In this document: positions 32,339 to 41,294 of the stretch, piece after piece
How the letters are laid out: the number at the start of each line of letters is the position of its first letter
Numbering within the stretch: the first letter of the stretch is position 1
Assembly (NCBI GenBank): GCA_026401035.1
Contig: JAPLNR010000065.1
Coordinates: forward strand, 114,512 to 178,511
Length of the DNA: 64,000 nt
Reading direction: 5' to 3'
Origin: Planctomycetia bacterium
GTDB taxonomy: Bacteria; Planctomycetota; Planctomycetia; Pirellulales; UBA1268
The notes under the pieces: generated by a model
Told to the model about the DNA's origin: nothing
Seen by the model: only the letters and a program-made list of their open reading frames with translations
Database searches by the model: none
Translations under genes and position numbers: made by a program

Positions 32339-32395
32339 CGGCAGAAGTCTCCTCCGCGCGGCGAGGATACGCCGACGCTCGTCGAGCTTCCGCCG
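32339..32395 (-). ncRNA. Structured dispersed element, copy 3 (short form)
   Basis: On the minus strand the ends GAAGCTCGACGAGCG and GAGGAGACTTCTGCCG are kept and the outer stem CGGCGGAAG/CTTCTGCCG is complete (one G-T pair). The central arm is replaced by a short hairpin GGCG-CGCC. The 316-bp gap between the flanking genes contains nothing else that I recognise. Confidence 0.5.
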
Positions 32396-32575
32396 ATCCC
32401 TTCGCCGCGCTCGGTTCCAGGGGCCAAGGGTGGCCGAAGCCGGAGACTTTTCCCGATCTTGGCAAAGTCTGCGGACAACGGCCGACTTTTTGCAGGCCAC
32501 GCGTGAATCGGGTCGACCAAAGAGGTTGGACCGCGGTGGGCGGTCGGACCTTTGGACCGCATGCAGGGGCTGGCA

Positions 32576-33127
32576 ATGACAAAAATTGGCTGGTTTGGAA
32601 GGCTCTGGCTCAACCGGTTCTCGAAGCCCGCCGCCGAGCGGCCGATCTACCGGCTCACCCTGCAGAACAAGCCCCGACGAATCTTGGAACTCGGCCTCGG
32701 CACGCTGCAGCGGTCCGAGCGGTTGCTGACCGTCGCGTCCTCTGTCGCGGGGGACGCCGTGCAGTACGTCGGCCTCGACCGCTTCGAGGGCCGGCTTCCC
32801 TCGGACCCGCCGGGCGTGACGTTGAAGCAGGCCCACCAACGGTTGCACGGCCGCGGCCGCGTCCAACTCGTGCCGGGGAATGTCGACGCGTCCCTCTCAA
32901 GGCTCTGCAACCACCTCGGGGTCTTCGACCTGGTGCTGATCTCGGCCGACAACGATCCCCGGCATCTGGAACGCAGCTGGTTCTTCATCCAAAGGCTCGT
33001 CAACGCACAGACCAGGGTGCTGGTCGAGGCCAAGGACGCCGCGGGTGGTGCGGCGTCTTGGAAAACCTTTGAGAAGTCACGCATCGACGAGTTGGCGGCG
33101 AAATCGGTCCTCAAGCGGGCGGCCTAG
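32576..33127 (+). CDS. Hypothetical protein, possibly methyltransferase-like fold
   Basis: The 183-residue protein contains RRILELGLGTLQRSERLL, which resembles the first SAM-binding motif of class I methyltransferases, then VQYVGLDRFEG at the position of motif II and GVFDLVLISADNDPR where the acidic motif would be. The GLG loop is atypical and the protein is short, so it may be a degenerate or non-catalytic member. It stands alone between the HEAT lipoprotein gene and leuC. The start at 32576 (MTKIGWFG) is the best of two nearby ATGs. Confidence 0.6.
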   Translation: MTKIGWFGRLWLNRFSKPAAERPIYRLTLQNKPRRILELGLGTLQRSERLLTVASSVAGDAVQYVGLDRFEGRLPSDPPGVTLKQAHQRLHGRGRVQLVPGNVDASLSRLCNHLGVFDLVLISADNDPRHLERSWFFIQRLVNAQTRVLVEAKDAAGGAASWKTFEKSRIDELAAKSVLKRAA

Positions 33128-33231
33128 CAGGCCCTGGATAGACGCCGGAGCCTCTCACCGGTGGTGACGCGGTGCCCGGGCGGCTACATTACCGGAAGCC
33201 TTCCACCCTCTCCCGCACACCCCTCCGCGAC

Positions 33232-34641
33232 ATGCCCGCCAAGCCCCGCACGCTGCTCGAAAAAATCTGGGACGACCATCTCGTCTGCGCCCCCGACGGG
33301 GACCAGCCGATGCGCTACATCGACCGTCATCTCGTGCACGAGGGGACCAGCCCGCAGGCCTTCGAGGGGCTGCGGCTGGCCGGTCGGCGGATCCGCCGAC
33401 CCGAGGCGACGTTTGCCACCCCGGACCACAACGTGCCGACCACCGACCGCCGGCTTCCGATCGCCGACCCGATCTCCAAGCAGCAGATCGACACGCTCCG
33501 GAACAACTGCCGGGAATTCGGCGTGCGGCTCTTCGACCTGGGTGACGCCGACCAGGGCATCGTCCACGTGATCGGACCGGAACTGGGAATCACCCAGCCC
33601 GGCATGACGATCGTCTGCGGCGACAGCCATACGGCCACCCATGGGGCCTTCGGTGCGCTGGCCTTCGGCGTCGGCACGAGCGAAGTGGAGCACGTGCTCG
33701 CCACGCAGACGCTGCGTCAGTCGAAGCCGCGGTCCTTCGAAGTGCGGGTCGAAGGCGCTCTGCACCCCGGCATCACGGCCAAGGATCTCGTGCTGTTCTT
33801 GATCGGCAAGCTTTCCACCGAGGGCGGCACGGGCTACGTCATCGAATACACCGGCGAATGCATCCGCAACCTCGGCATGGAGGAGCGGATGACCGTCTGC
33901 AACATGTCGATCGAGGCGGGCGCCCGGGCCGGCATGATCGCGCCTGATCAGAAGACGTTCGACTACCTCCGCGGCCGCGATTTCGTGCCGCAGGATTTCG
34001 ATCGGGCGGTCGCCCGCTGGTCGACCCTGCCCGGCGACGCGGGCGCGGTGTTCGATCGCGTCGAGATTTACAACGGCGGCGACGTCGTGCCGCAGGTCAC
34101 CTGGGGCACCAATCCTGCGCAGGTGGTGGGCATCGATGCCGCGATCCCCGATCCCGGCTGCTTTGCCGACGCGGCCGACCGCGACTCGGCCACGCGGGCC
34201 ATCGAATACATGGGGCTCACGAGCGGCACCAGGATCGCCGATCTCGCCCTCGACAGGGTCTTCATCGGCTCCTGCACCAACAGCCGGATCGAGGACCTGC
34301 GGGCCGCCGCGCGGGTGGCGCAGGGCTATCGTGTCGCCCCCACCGTGCATGCCATGGTCGTGCCGGGCAGCGGCCGCGTGAAGCGGCAGGCGGAGCAGGA
34401 GGGGCTCGACCGCATCTTCACCGCAGCCGGCTTCGAGTGGCGCGAGGCCGGGTGCAGCATGTGCCTCGGCATGAACCCCGACACGCTCTCCCCGGGGCAG
34501 CGGTGTGCCTCGACCAGCAATCGCAACTTCGAGGGACGGCAGGGGAAGGGGGGCCGCACGCACCTGGTATCCCCCGCCATGGCCGCGGCCGCGGCTGTGC
34601 AGGGGCACTTCGTCGACATCCGCGAGTGGCAGTATCGCTAA
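33232..34641 (+). CDS. leuC: 3-isopropylmalate dehydratase, large subunit
   Basis: LeuC with LeuD converts 2-isopropylmalate to 3-isopropylmalate in leucine synthesis. The 469-residue protein has [35 protein letters not shown], and the 4Fe-4S cluster cysteines in IGSCTNSR and CSMCLGMN. All active-site features of the aconitase family are present. The ATG at 33232 gives the usual N-terminus; the frame is open 20 codons upstream. leuD follows after 27 bp. Confidence 0.95.
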   Translation: MPAKPRTLLEKIWDDHLVCAPDGDQPMRYIDRHLVHEGTSPQAFEGLRLAGRRIRRPEATFATPDHNVPTTDRRLPIADPISKQQIDTLRNNCREFGVRLFDLGDADQGIVHVIGPELGITQPGMTIVCGDSHTATHGAFGALAFGVGTSEVEHVLATQTLRQSKPRSFEVRVEGALHPGITAKDLVLFLIGKLSTEGGTGYVIEYTGECIRNLGMEERMTVCNMSIEAGARAGMIAPDQKTFDYLRGRDFVPQDFDRAVARWSTLPGDAGAVFDRVEIYNGGDVVPQVTWGTNPAQVVGIDAAIPDPGCFADAADRDSATRAIEYMGLTSGTRIADLALDRVFIGSCTNSRIEDLRAAARVAQGYRVAPTVHAMVVPGSGRVKRQAEQEGLDRIFTAAGFEWREAGCSMCLGMNPDTLSPGQRCASTSNRNFEGRQGKGGRTHLVSPAMAAAAAVQGHFVDIREWQYR

Positions 34642-34668
34642 ACGGCGATTTCAATCGAAAGACAGACC

Positions 34669-35295
34669 ATGGAACCATTCATCACGCACACCGGCATCGT
34701 CGCGGCGCTCGATCGGGCAAATGTCGACACCGACCAGATCATCCCCAAGCAATTCCTGAAGCGGATCGAACGGACGGGCTTCGGCCAGTATCTCTTCTTC
34801 GACTGGCGGTTTCTCGCCGACGGCTCCCCCAATCCGGAGTTCGAGCTCAATCAGCCCGCAGCCCGGGGGGCGAGCATCTTGGTCGCCCGCCGCAACTTCG
34901 GCTGCGGTTCGAGTCGCGAACATGCCCCGTGGTCGCTCGCGGACTACGGCTTCCGCGTGGTGATCGCGCCGACGTTTGCCGACATTTTCTTCTCGAATTG
35001 CTTTCAGAACGGGATGCTTCCGATCCGGCTCGACGAGCAGGATGTCGACGAGCTGCTCCGGCGGGCCGCCGCGGCCGCCAAGGCCGGCACGAACTATCGC
35101 CTGCACGTCGACTTGCCGGCGGCCACCGTTTCGGACGACGCAGGCTTTTCGAAGCCGTTTCAGATCGATCCGTTCCGGCGGACCTGCCTGCTGGAAGGGC
35201 TCGACAACATCTCCCTTTCGCTCAAAAACGTCGCTGACATCACGGCATGGGAAGCGGGCCATGGCCTGCCGCCCGTGGCCGCTGCCGGTCGGTGA
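34669..35295 (+). CDS. leuD: 3-isopropylmalate dehydratase, small subunit
   Basis: The 208-residue swivel-domain subunit pairs with LeuC. It starts [31 protein letters not shown] and has [16 protein letters not shown], the substrate-binding loop, and the C-terminal [13 protein letters not shown]. It is complete and of normal length. The next gene begins three bases after the stop, so the two are translated from one message. Confidence 0.95.
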   Translation: MEPFITHTGIVAALDRANVDTDQIIPKQFLKRIERTGFGQYLFFDWRFLADGSPNPEFELNQPAARGASILVARRNFGCGSSREHAPWSLADYGFRVVIAPTFADIFFSNCFQNGMLPIRLDEQDVDELLRRAAAAAKAGTNYRLHVDLPAATVSDDAGFSKPFQIDPFRRTCLLEGLDNISLSLKNVADITAWEAGHGLPPVAAAGR

Positions 35296-35298
35296 TCC

Positions 35299-36345
35299 AT
35301 GCACCGCCCACCGCCAATCCCCCGGGTGTCGCCACGGTGGGTTTTTGCCGCGACTTGCTGCCTGCTGGCGGGCCTCGTTCGGATCGCCGCCGCGGACGAC
35401 ACAGCGGTCATCGTGACGATCGTCGACGATATGCCGGCCGCCGGCCGACTAGCGGCCCCCGCCACCGGCCAGACGCTGTACATCATCGACGAGGCGCGGC
35501 GGGCTGTCGCGGCCGTCGACCCTTTCGACCCCACGAAGCGCTGGATCGCGATCGGATCGGATGTGCTGGATGGCGCCGGCCTCGAGGAACCAACCCGACC
35601 GGTCGCCATCGGCTGCATCGATTCCAACACGCTCGCGCTGGTCTGCAGGATGGGCGCGGCCTGGTCTGTCCGCATCTATAACAGGCTTGCCGCCCCCGGC
35701 TCGACGACACCCTCCGCCGCGCTGCTCCAGACGCTGCCGCTCGGGGCCTCGACGCAGGACGCTCCCGCCGTGGACCTGGTCGTGAGTCCCTCGCGGGACT
35801 GGCTCACGATCATCGGCCTGCCGCCACCGCTGCCGCCGATCGTCCGCGCTCCGATCGCGGGCGCCCGGATCGAACCGGTGTCGGAGCGGCGTTGTCCGCG
35901 GCTGCCAGCAGGGCGTCGGCCACTGGCGGCGACCATCAGCCTCGGGGAGGAATGGGTGCTGTTCACCCCCGAGCCCGCCGCAGCTGCGACCCGCGTGTTC
36001 CTCTCTTTTTTCTCGAACTTTGGCACCCAGCGACTGTTGCACCTCGACACCGGGCTCGCCGGTGTGCGCGACGCGGCCTGCTGCCGCGGATCAGGCACGC
36101 TCTGGGTCGTGGCCGGCGGCGCCGATGCCACGCCCCGATCCTCCGGCCTGTGGCGGATCGACGCCGTGCTCGAAAAAGGCCGGCAGGCCGCGCGGCCCGT
36201 GTGTGTCGCGAAGCTTGAAAACCCGCTGTCGCTCGTCTGTCTGTCGGATCGGGCGATCGCAGTCACCGTCGGCCAAAACGGTCGGCAGGTCGTGCGTGTG
36301 AATCCACTTGCGGCCTCCGGCGACGGCGGTCTTGCGGCCCCCTGA
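35299..36345 (+). CDS. Hypothetical secreted protein, beta-propeller-like
   Basis: The 348-residue protein has a signal peptide (VFAATCCLLAGLVRIAAADD, residues about 14-34). The body is rich in beta strands with repeating units such as TLYIIDEARRAVAAVDPFDPTKRW and SSGLWRIDAVLEKG, suggestive of a propeller that could sense or bind a ligand outside the cytoplasm. There are no catalytic motifs. It is placed three bases after leuD, but a periplasmic protein has no obvious role in leucine synthesis; the link may only be transcriptional. Confidence 0.65.
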   Translation: MHRPPPIPRVSPRWVFAATCCLLAGLVRIAAADDTAVIVTIVDDMPAAGRLAAPATGQTLYIIDEARRAVAAVDPFDPTKRWIAIGSDVLDGAGLEEPTRPVAIGCIDSNTLALVCRMGAAWSVRIYNRLAAPGSTTPSAALLQTLPLGASTQDAPAVDLVVSPSRDWLTIIGLPPPLPPIVRAPIAGARIEPVSERRCPRLPAGRRPLAATISLGEEWVLFTPEPAAAATRVFLSFFSNFGTQRLLHLDTGLAGVRDAACCRGSGTLWVVAGGADATPRSSGLWRIDAVLEKGRQAARPVCVAKLENPLSLVCLSDRAIAVTVGQNGRQVVRVNPLAASGDGGLAAP

Positions 36346-36358
36346 AGGAGAACGGCGA

Positions 36359-36688
36359 ATGTCGATGACCCGGCGAGAAAAGATCGAAAGCATGCTGAAG
36401 GACGAGCCCGATGACGTCTTTCTGCGGTACAGCCTGGCCCTCGAAATGGAGACGGCCGAGGAGTGGGAATCGAGCCTCGAAATCCTCGAGACACTCGCCC
36501 GCGGCACGCCCCCCTACGTGCCGGCGTTTCAGATGGCCGCCCAGCAGCTCGTCAAACGTGACCAAATCGCCGACGCCCGCCGGGCGCTGCGGGAGGGCAT
36601 CGAGGCCGCCCGCTCCCAGGGCAACACCCACGCCGCGGGTGAGATGTCGGAACTGCTCATGAGCCTCGGCGAGATGCCCGGGGAGTAA
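36359..36688 (+). CDS. Small tetratricopeptide-like protein
   Basis: The 109-residue protein consists of paired helices of TPR type: KIESMLKDEPDDVFLRYSLALEME, then WESSLEILETLAR and QLVKRDQIADARRALREGIEAAR. It has no signal peptide and should be cytosolic. A strong ribosome-binding site (AAGGAG, spacing about 9) precedes the ATG at 36359, which decides the start. It is the last gene of the leuCD cluster and probably mediates a protein contact. Confidence 0.75.
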   Translation: MSMTRREKIESMLKDEPDDVFLRYSLALEMETAEEWESSLEILETLARGTPPYVPAFQMAAQQLVKRDQIADARRALREGIEAARSQGNTHAAGEMSELLMSLGEMPGE

Positions 36689-36734
36689 ACTCCTTCCAGG
36701 AAGCCTGGCCGATCGCGCCTCAATCGGCTGGGGA

Positions 36735-36841
36735 CGGCAGAAGTCTCCTCGCGGGGATATTTCGCAAGGCGTCGACTCGCTCCGCGTTCGTCCAGCGGGT
36801 GAAATTTCCAATGCTCGTCGAGCTTCCGCCGATCCCTTCGC
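36735..36841 (-). ncRNA. Structured dispersed element, copy 4
   Basis: On the minus strand the ends GAAGCTCGACGAGCA and GAGGAGACTTCTGCCG are present and the outer stem CGGCGGAAG/CTTCTGCCG pairs fully with one G-T. The central arm is GGAAATTTC/GAAATATCC with one mismatch (plus-strand positions 36801-36809 and 36755-36763). It lies between two converging genes. Its outer flank GGCGAAGGGATCGG is shared with copy 3. Confidence 0.5.
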
Positions 36842-36885
36842 CGCGATCGTTCAAGGGAGCCGGGGGCGGCACCACGGCGTCACTC

Positions 36886-37938
36886 CTACAGACAAGGAGT
36901 CGGCTCTGCCGATTCCGCGCCGCGGGTGATCACGAAGCCGAGATCCTCGATCATCTTGTAATCTGCCTCGGGGAGTTGGCCCTTCGTCGTCAGGTAGTCG
37001 CCGACGAACATCGAGTTGGCGGCGTAGAGACCGAGGGCTTGGAGGCTGCCCAAATGGATTTCGCGGCCGCCCGCGATCCTGATCTCCGCCGCCGGGTTTA
37101 CCAGCCGCATCATCGCGAGGGCCCGCAGGCAGTCGCGGGGCGAGAGCCGGTTGCTGCCCTCGAGGGGCGTGCCGTCGATCGAATTGAGGAAATTCAGTGG
37201 GATCGACTCGACGTTCAGGGTCCGCAGTTCGACCGCCATGTCGACGAGGTCGTCGTGGCTTTCCCCCATCCCCATGATGCCGCCGCTACAGAGCTGGAGG
37301 CCGGCTGAACGGCAGGCAGCCAGCGTTGACACCCGGTCGGCATAGGTATGGGTCGTGCAGACCTCGGGATAGAACCGCTCGCTGGTGTTGAGGTTGTGGT
37401 TCACCTTGTCGACGCCGGCGGCCGCAAGCCGTTGTGCCTGTTGCGGCGTGAGCAGCCCGAGACAGGCGCAGATGTTGAGGTCGTACTGCCGCTTAATCTC
37501 GGGCACGATCGTGCAGACGAAGTCCATTTCGCGATCGGTGGGACCACGGGCCGAGATGACGATGCAGAACGTCTTTGATTGCCGTTCGGCCGCGAGCTTC
37601 GCCGCCTCGAGCAGCTTCGGTGCGGAAAGCAGGTTGTACCGCGGGATCTCGGCATCCGAGACCTTCGACTGCGAGCAGTAGCCGCAGTCCTCGGGGCAGA
37701 GTCCGCTCTTGGCATTCATGAGGAAGAAGAGTTGTACGGTGTTGGCGAAGTGGTGGTGCCGCACCCGCCAGGCGGCTGCCAGCAGGTCGAGGAGTTCGAC
37801 ATCGGACGATTCGAGGATCGCCCGCGCCTCGTCCCGATCGATGACACCACCGGCCAGCACACGGTCGGCCAGCGCCTGCCAGCGGGCCTGCGATCCTGAC
37901 GGTGACACCGAAGTGGCTGGAAACGGCGCGATTGACAT
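36886..37938 (-). CDS. bioB: Biotin synthase
   Basis: BioB is a radical-SAM enzyme that inserts sulfur into dethiobiotin. The 350-residue protein carries the cluster motif Cys81, Cys85 and Cys88 in CPEDCGYCSQS, the downstream NLNTS and CSGGIMGMGES, and the 2Fe-2S ligand region near RIAGGRE. It is complete. The ATG at 37938 gives normal length; earlier ATGs at 37986 and 38055 add residues that look like leader. No other bio gene is nearby, which is usual for planctomycetes. It is divergent from the next gene. Confidence 0.95.
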   Translation of the reverse strand: MSIAPFPATSVSPSGSQARWQALADRVLAGGVIDRDEARAILESSDVELLDLLAAAWRVRHHHFANTVQLFFLMNAKSGLCPEDCGYCSQSKVSDAEIPRYNLLSAPKLLEAAKLAAERQSKTFCIVISARGPTDREMDFVCTIVPEIKRQYDLNICACLGLLTPQQAQRLAAAGVDKVNHNLNTSERFYPEVCTTHTYADRVSTLAACRSAGLQLCSGGIMGMGESHDDLVDMAVELRTLNVESIPLNFLNSIDGTPLEGSNRLSPRDCLRALAMMRLVNPAAEIRIAGGREIHLGSLQALGLYAANSMFVGDYLTTKGQLPEADYKMIEDLGFVITRGAESAEPTPCL

Positions 37939-38079
37939 GCGGTTGTTCTCAAAACGGGTTGGCTGGGCAGGCGGGGAAGGCTCCATCGAGCCAGAAATGT
38001 ACCAGACGTCCAAAACTTCGGCACCTGGAAAACCGATACATCCGACAAGGTTCACCGCACTCCGCAGGACGAGAATTCC

Positions 38080-39180
38080 ATGGTCCGCACCACGTTCAAC
38101 GAGGCCTTTCTGATCGGGCTGCTCACGGCGCTGGCGAGTTTCTGCGCCCTCAAGGCCTCGGCCGAGCAGCCCGCAAAGCAGGCATATTCAGTCGTCGCCC
38201 AGTCGAGCAGGGCGACCGCCGCAACGGGCCGCCGTCCGCTCGGCCAACGCATCGCTGCCTCGAATCTGCCGATCCTGATCCCGGCGGGAGACGGCTGTTC
38301 GGAGCACGGCTGTCCAGCTCCCGGACACAAGAAAAATCCGCTGCCCGTGGAGGCGCCGATTGCCGAAGCCTCCGAGGAGCCAGCCGCAGCCCTGGAGGAA
38401 TCGGCCGCAGCCCTAGAGGAGCCGAAGGCGGTGGAGACCACGTTGGAGGAGCATGAGGAGGAGGAACGTGCAGACGAACTCGCTGTCTCCGCAACGCCCT
38501 CATCGCGCCCACCGGAGAAATCTAAAAAGACTCCTGCAACCCGAGCAGACGGCTCCCTCCTCGAGCGGGTCAGAAACGCCCTGGCGGCCAAGCGGCCCAC
38601 CGCCATCACGGAATATCCACCGCACCTCATGCAGCACCCAATGCCGAAGCCCGTGCCGCAGACGCCACAGGCGGTTGAAGTTGCTGACGAAGCGAGTACC
38701 GCCGCCGCCGAGACCGACGACGAGACGCCAGTCGCCGAGGCTCCGCCAGCCGCTGCTGCCGAGCATCCGGCCGCGGAGAGCGTCGCAAATCCGCTCGCCG
38801 GCGTGCCGGCCCGGCTCGAGTTCGACGTGCGTGAATCCCGTTCACGTGTGAGCGAGGGGGAGCAGGTCGTCATGCGGATCGCCGTTCGCAACGTCGGCGG
38901 AGAGCCAGCCAAGGACGTGACGGCGACGCTCTTTTTCGCAGATGGCATGGAGCCGGTGCAGGCGATCGGCCACTCGGCCGAGGTCTATCCGGGCGAGGTC
39001 CGCTTCGGTACGGTAAGGGCGATCCCGGCTGGTGAATCGGTCGACCTGCTCGTCACCGCGATCGGCACCCGGGCCGGCAGCGTTACCTACCGGGGCGAAC
39101 TTGAGTGCAGCCAACTTGGCGGCCGAATCGCCCGCGAGGGCGCCGTCACGATCCGACCCCGCAAGGCTCACATCGAGTGA
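38080..39180 (+). CDS. Secreted protein with DUF11-like domain
   Basis: The 366-residue protein has a signal peptide (about 10-29, ending KASAEQ), a long disordered acidic and Ala/Pro/Glu-rich middle (about 85-240), and a C-terminal beta-sandwich (about 246-360) of DUF11 or CARDB type with VGEPAKDVTATLFF-like strands (NVGGEPAKDVTATLFFADGM) and YPGEVRFGTVRAIPAGE. Such domains occur in cell-surface and crystalline-cage proteins of planctomycetes. Repeated EESAAALEEP-like units make the middle region low in complexity. The stop overlaps the GTG start of the phosphodiesterase gene. Confidence 0.75.
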   Translation: MVRTTFNEAFLIGLLTALASFCALKASAEQPAKQAYSVVAQSSRATAATGRRPLGQRIAASNLPILIPAGDGCSEHGCPAPGHKKNPLPVEAPIAEASEEPAAALEESAAALEEPKAVETTLEEHEEEERADELAVSATPSSRPPEKSKKTPATRADGSLLERVRNALAAKRPTAITEYPPHLMQHPMPKPVPQTPQAVEVADEASTAAAETDDETPVAEAPPAAAAEHPAAESVANPLAGVPARLEFDVRESRSRVSEGEQVVMRIAVRNVGGEPAKDVTATLFFADGMEPVQAIGHSAEVYPGEVRFGTVRAIPAGESVDLLVTAIGTRAGSVTYRGELECSQLGGRIAREGAVTIRPRKAHIE

Positions 39181-40541
39181 AAAAAGAAAATCCGCACGTC
39201 CTGCTCCTCTCGATTCCCGGCCTGCGGCAGGAGGATCTGCCGCGGATGCCCGCCCTCCGGGCAATCGCCGACGGCGGCGTCTGCCTGCCACTCGCGCCGG
39301 GCCTGCCTGCCATCACCTGCCCCGTACAGGCCACGCTCACGACGGGCGTTCCACCAGCCATACACGGGATCGCGGCCAACGGCCTCTTCGACCGGGCGAC
39401 TGGCCACCTCGAGATGTGGATCAGCCCCGACAGCGTCCACTGGGCACCGCGGCTCTGGGATCTTCTCAAGGCGGCCCGTCCACACCTGCGAACGGCGGCC
39501 TGGTTCGCGCTGCAATCGAAGCATGCCACCGCCGACCTCGTCTGCATGCCGGCGCCGAAGCACAATCCCGACGGCAGCGAGACGATGTGGTGCCACACGC
39601 GGCCCGAGCCGCTCTACGAATCACTGCGCGCGAAGCTTGGCGATTTTCCACTCCACAAATTCTGGGGACCGATCGCGGGCATCGAATCATCCCGCTGGAT
39701 CGCGCAGAGCTTTCTGGAAGCCTCCCGCGACGCTCCGCCGCACTTCGCCTACGTCTACCTGCCGCACCTCGACTACGCCGCCCAGCGCACGGGTCCCGAC
39801 AGCCCGCCGGCCCACTCGGCCTGCGGTGAACTCGACGCCGAAATTGCAAAACTGCTCGAAGGCTTTGCCGGAATCGTGGGCCGTGACAACCTCGTCGTGC
39901 TCGTCGTCGGGGAATACCGGATCCGGCCGGTCTCCCACACGCTGTTTCCCAATCGCATGCTCCGCGAGGCTGGCCTGCTGGCCGTCGTCGACACGCCCGC
40001 AGGCGAACTGCTCGACATGCAGGCGAGCCAAGCATGGGCGCTCGCCGACCATCAACTGAGCCACGTCTACCTGCACGACAGCAGCGACCAGCCGCTCGTC
40101 GCGAGGATTGCCGGCCTGTTTCGGGGCCGGGAGGGGGTGGCACGGGTGCTCACCGGCGACGATCTCGTGACGGCGGGACTGACGCCCTCGGTGCCGCCAT
40201 CCCGCGACAGCCGGTGCGGCGATCTCGTCATCGAAAGCACGCTCGACAGCTGGCAGAGCTACTTCTACTGGCTCGACGACGCGCAGGCCCCGGCATTCGC
40301 CCGCACGATCGACATCCATCGCAAGCCGGGCTACGACCCGCTGGAACTGCACATCGACCGGGCGAAACTGCCGGCGATCAGCATTCCGCTCGACACGTCG
40401 CTCGTGAAGGGCTCGCACGGCGCGATCGACCCCAGCCACCCGCACGAGACGATTTTCATCGCTTCACAGCCGGGCCTCGCCACCGGGCCGCTCGAGATGC
40501 ACGACATTGCGGGCATCGTGCAGCGGCTCTTCGGAACCTAA
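39177..40541 (+). CDS. Type I phosphodiesterase/nucleotide pyrophosphatase family protein
   Basis: The 454-residue protein belongs to the alkaline-phosphatase superfamily. It has LLLSIPGLRQEDLPRMP (first metal site region), a nucleophilic threonine in CPVQATLTTGVPPAIHGIAANG, YLPHLDYAAQRTGP with metal aspartate and histidine, and HSHG-like late segments (KGSHGAIDP). It should split phosphoesters or pyrophosphates. A leading DxD is replaced by S-I-P-G, so one metal ligand may differ. It starts at a GTG that overlaps the previous stop (GTGA), and it has no signal peptide. The MITE-like element begins directly at its TAA stop. Confidence 0.8.
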   Translation: MKKENPHVLLLSIPGLRQEDLPRMPALRAIADGGVCLPLAPGLPAITCPVQATLTTGVPPAIHGIAANGLFDRATGHLEMWISPDSVHWAPRLWDLLKAARPHLRTAAWFALQSKHATADLVCMPAPKHNPDGSETMWCHTRPEPLYESLRAKLGDFPLHKFWGPIAGIESSRWIAQSFLEASRDAPPHFAYVYLPHLDYAAQRTGPDSPPAHSACGELDAEIAKLLEGFAGIVGRDNLVVLVVGEYRIRPVSHTLFPNRMLREAGLLAVVDTPAGELLDMQASQAWALADHQLSHVYLHDSSDQPLVARIAGLFRGREGVARVLTGDDLVTAGLTPSVPPSRDSRCGDLVIESTLDSWQSYFYWLDDAQAPAFARTIDIHRKPGYDPLELHIDRAKLPAISIPLDTSLVKGSHGAIDPSHPHETIFIASQPGLATGPLEMHDIAGIVQRLFGT

Positions 40542-40784
40542 TACGGCTCACACTTGAATCTTGCGAGTTTCGCTGGTCGGTGCTCCCCACGCCCCGTCGC
40601 CGGACGTTCGCTGCGGGCATCCTGCCCTGCGCTCACTCGATGCCGGCTGAGCTAGCCAGAGCGCCTCCGCTCCGGCATCCTGCCTTCGCTTGCCGCCAAC
40701 GCCGGCTCCCGGGGCATGGACAACCCCTCCCTGACCCTCGTTCAGCAGGAGCGACTCGTGCGCGAGCATCAAGTGTGAGCCGTA
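40542..40784. mobile_element. 243-bp MITE-like element with 16-bp terminal inverted repeats
   Basis: TACGGCTCACACTTGA at 40542-40557 is repeated inverted at 40769-40784. TAA flanks the element on both sides (40539-40541 and 40785-40787), which fits a 3-bp target duplication. The interior has no gene but contains a degenerate copy of the long hairpin repeat (CCGGACGTTCGCTGCGGGCATCC, about 40595-40740). Confidence 0.7.
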
Positions 40785-41093
40785 TAAGGCCGCAGACCGC
40801 AAGCCTTTGAGGCGGTTGTCCAGCACGCAGATGCCCACTCGGCGTGAGCTGCAGGTGAAGAGTGCGGCCTGCTCGTCGAATGCCAGGGAGATGGTCCCGT
40901 TGGCCTGTTCTGGAGCGGCCGCCTCGACGAGCCGATAGCCTTCCATCACCCGCGTGCCGGGCCGTGGGCCCGGGCCAAGCCTTCGGGCCGTCGGCGGGGC
41001 GTCGGACGACACGTCGGCGGAGGCGACGAGACACCGCCCGGCCAACACCGCCGCGATGACGAACAAGCGACGCGAGTTGGTGATCAACGACAT
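40785..41093 (-). pseudogene. Truncated PVC-type membrane-bound dehydrogenase (5' fragment)
   Basis: Reading from 41093, the fragment gives a signal peptide (NSRRLFVIAAVLAGRCLVASA) and then GYRLVEAAAPEQANGTISLAFDE followed by a strand-like segment, which resembles the first blade of the large PVC-type dehydrogenases of planctomycetes. Homology ends at the MITE-like element after about 102 codons; beyond it the frame runs through repeat DNA to 40548. The rest of a gene that is normally over 700 codons long is missing. The MITE insertion or a linked deletion probably caused the loss. Confidence 0.5.
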
Positions 41094-41294
41094 GCTGCGA
41101 CTCAGAACTGCCTCCAAGAAGCCATCAACTTCAAAAGGGCATGACGAATCTTTCGTGTTCCATGCTGAATATGGCCCCTCACCACGATCGATTTCGCCAC
41201 GACTTTTTCCGGCAGCCCGACTGATATTTTGAGACACCCTTTGGCGGTGACCTCGCTCACTGACATGCCGGTGGATCACGAACCGGGGAGGACG

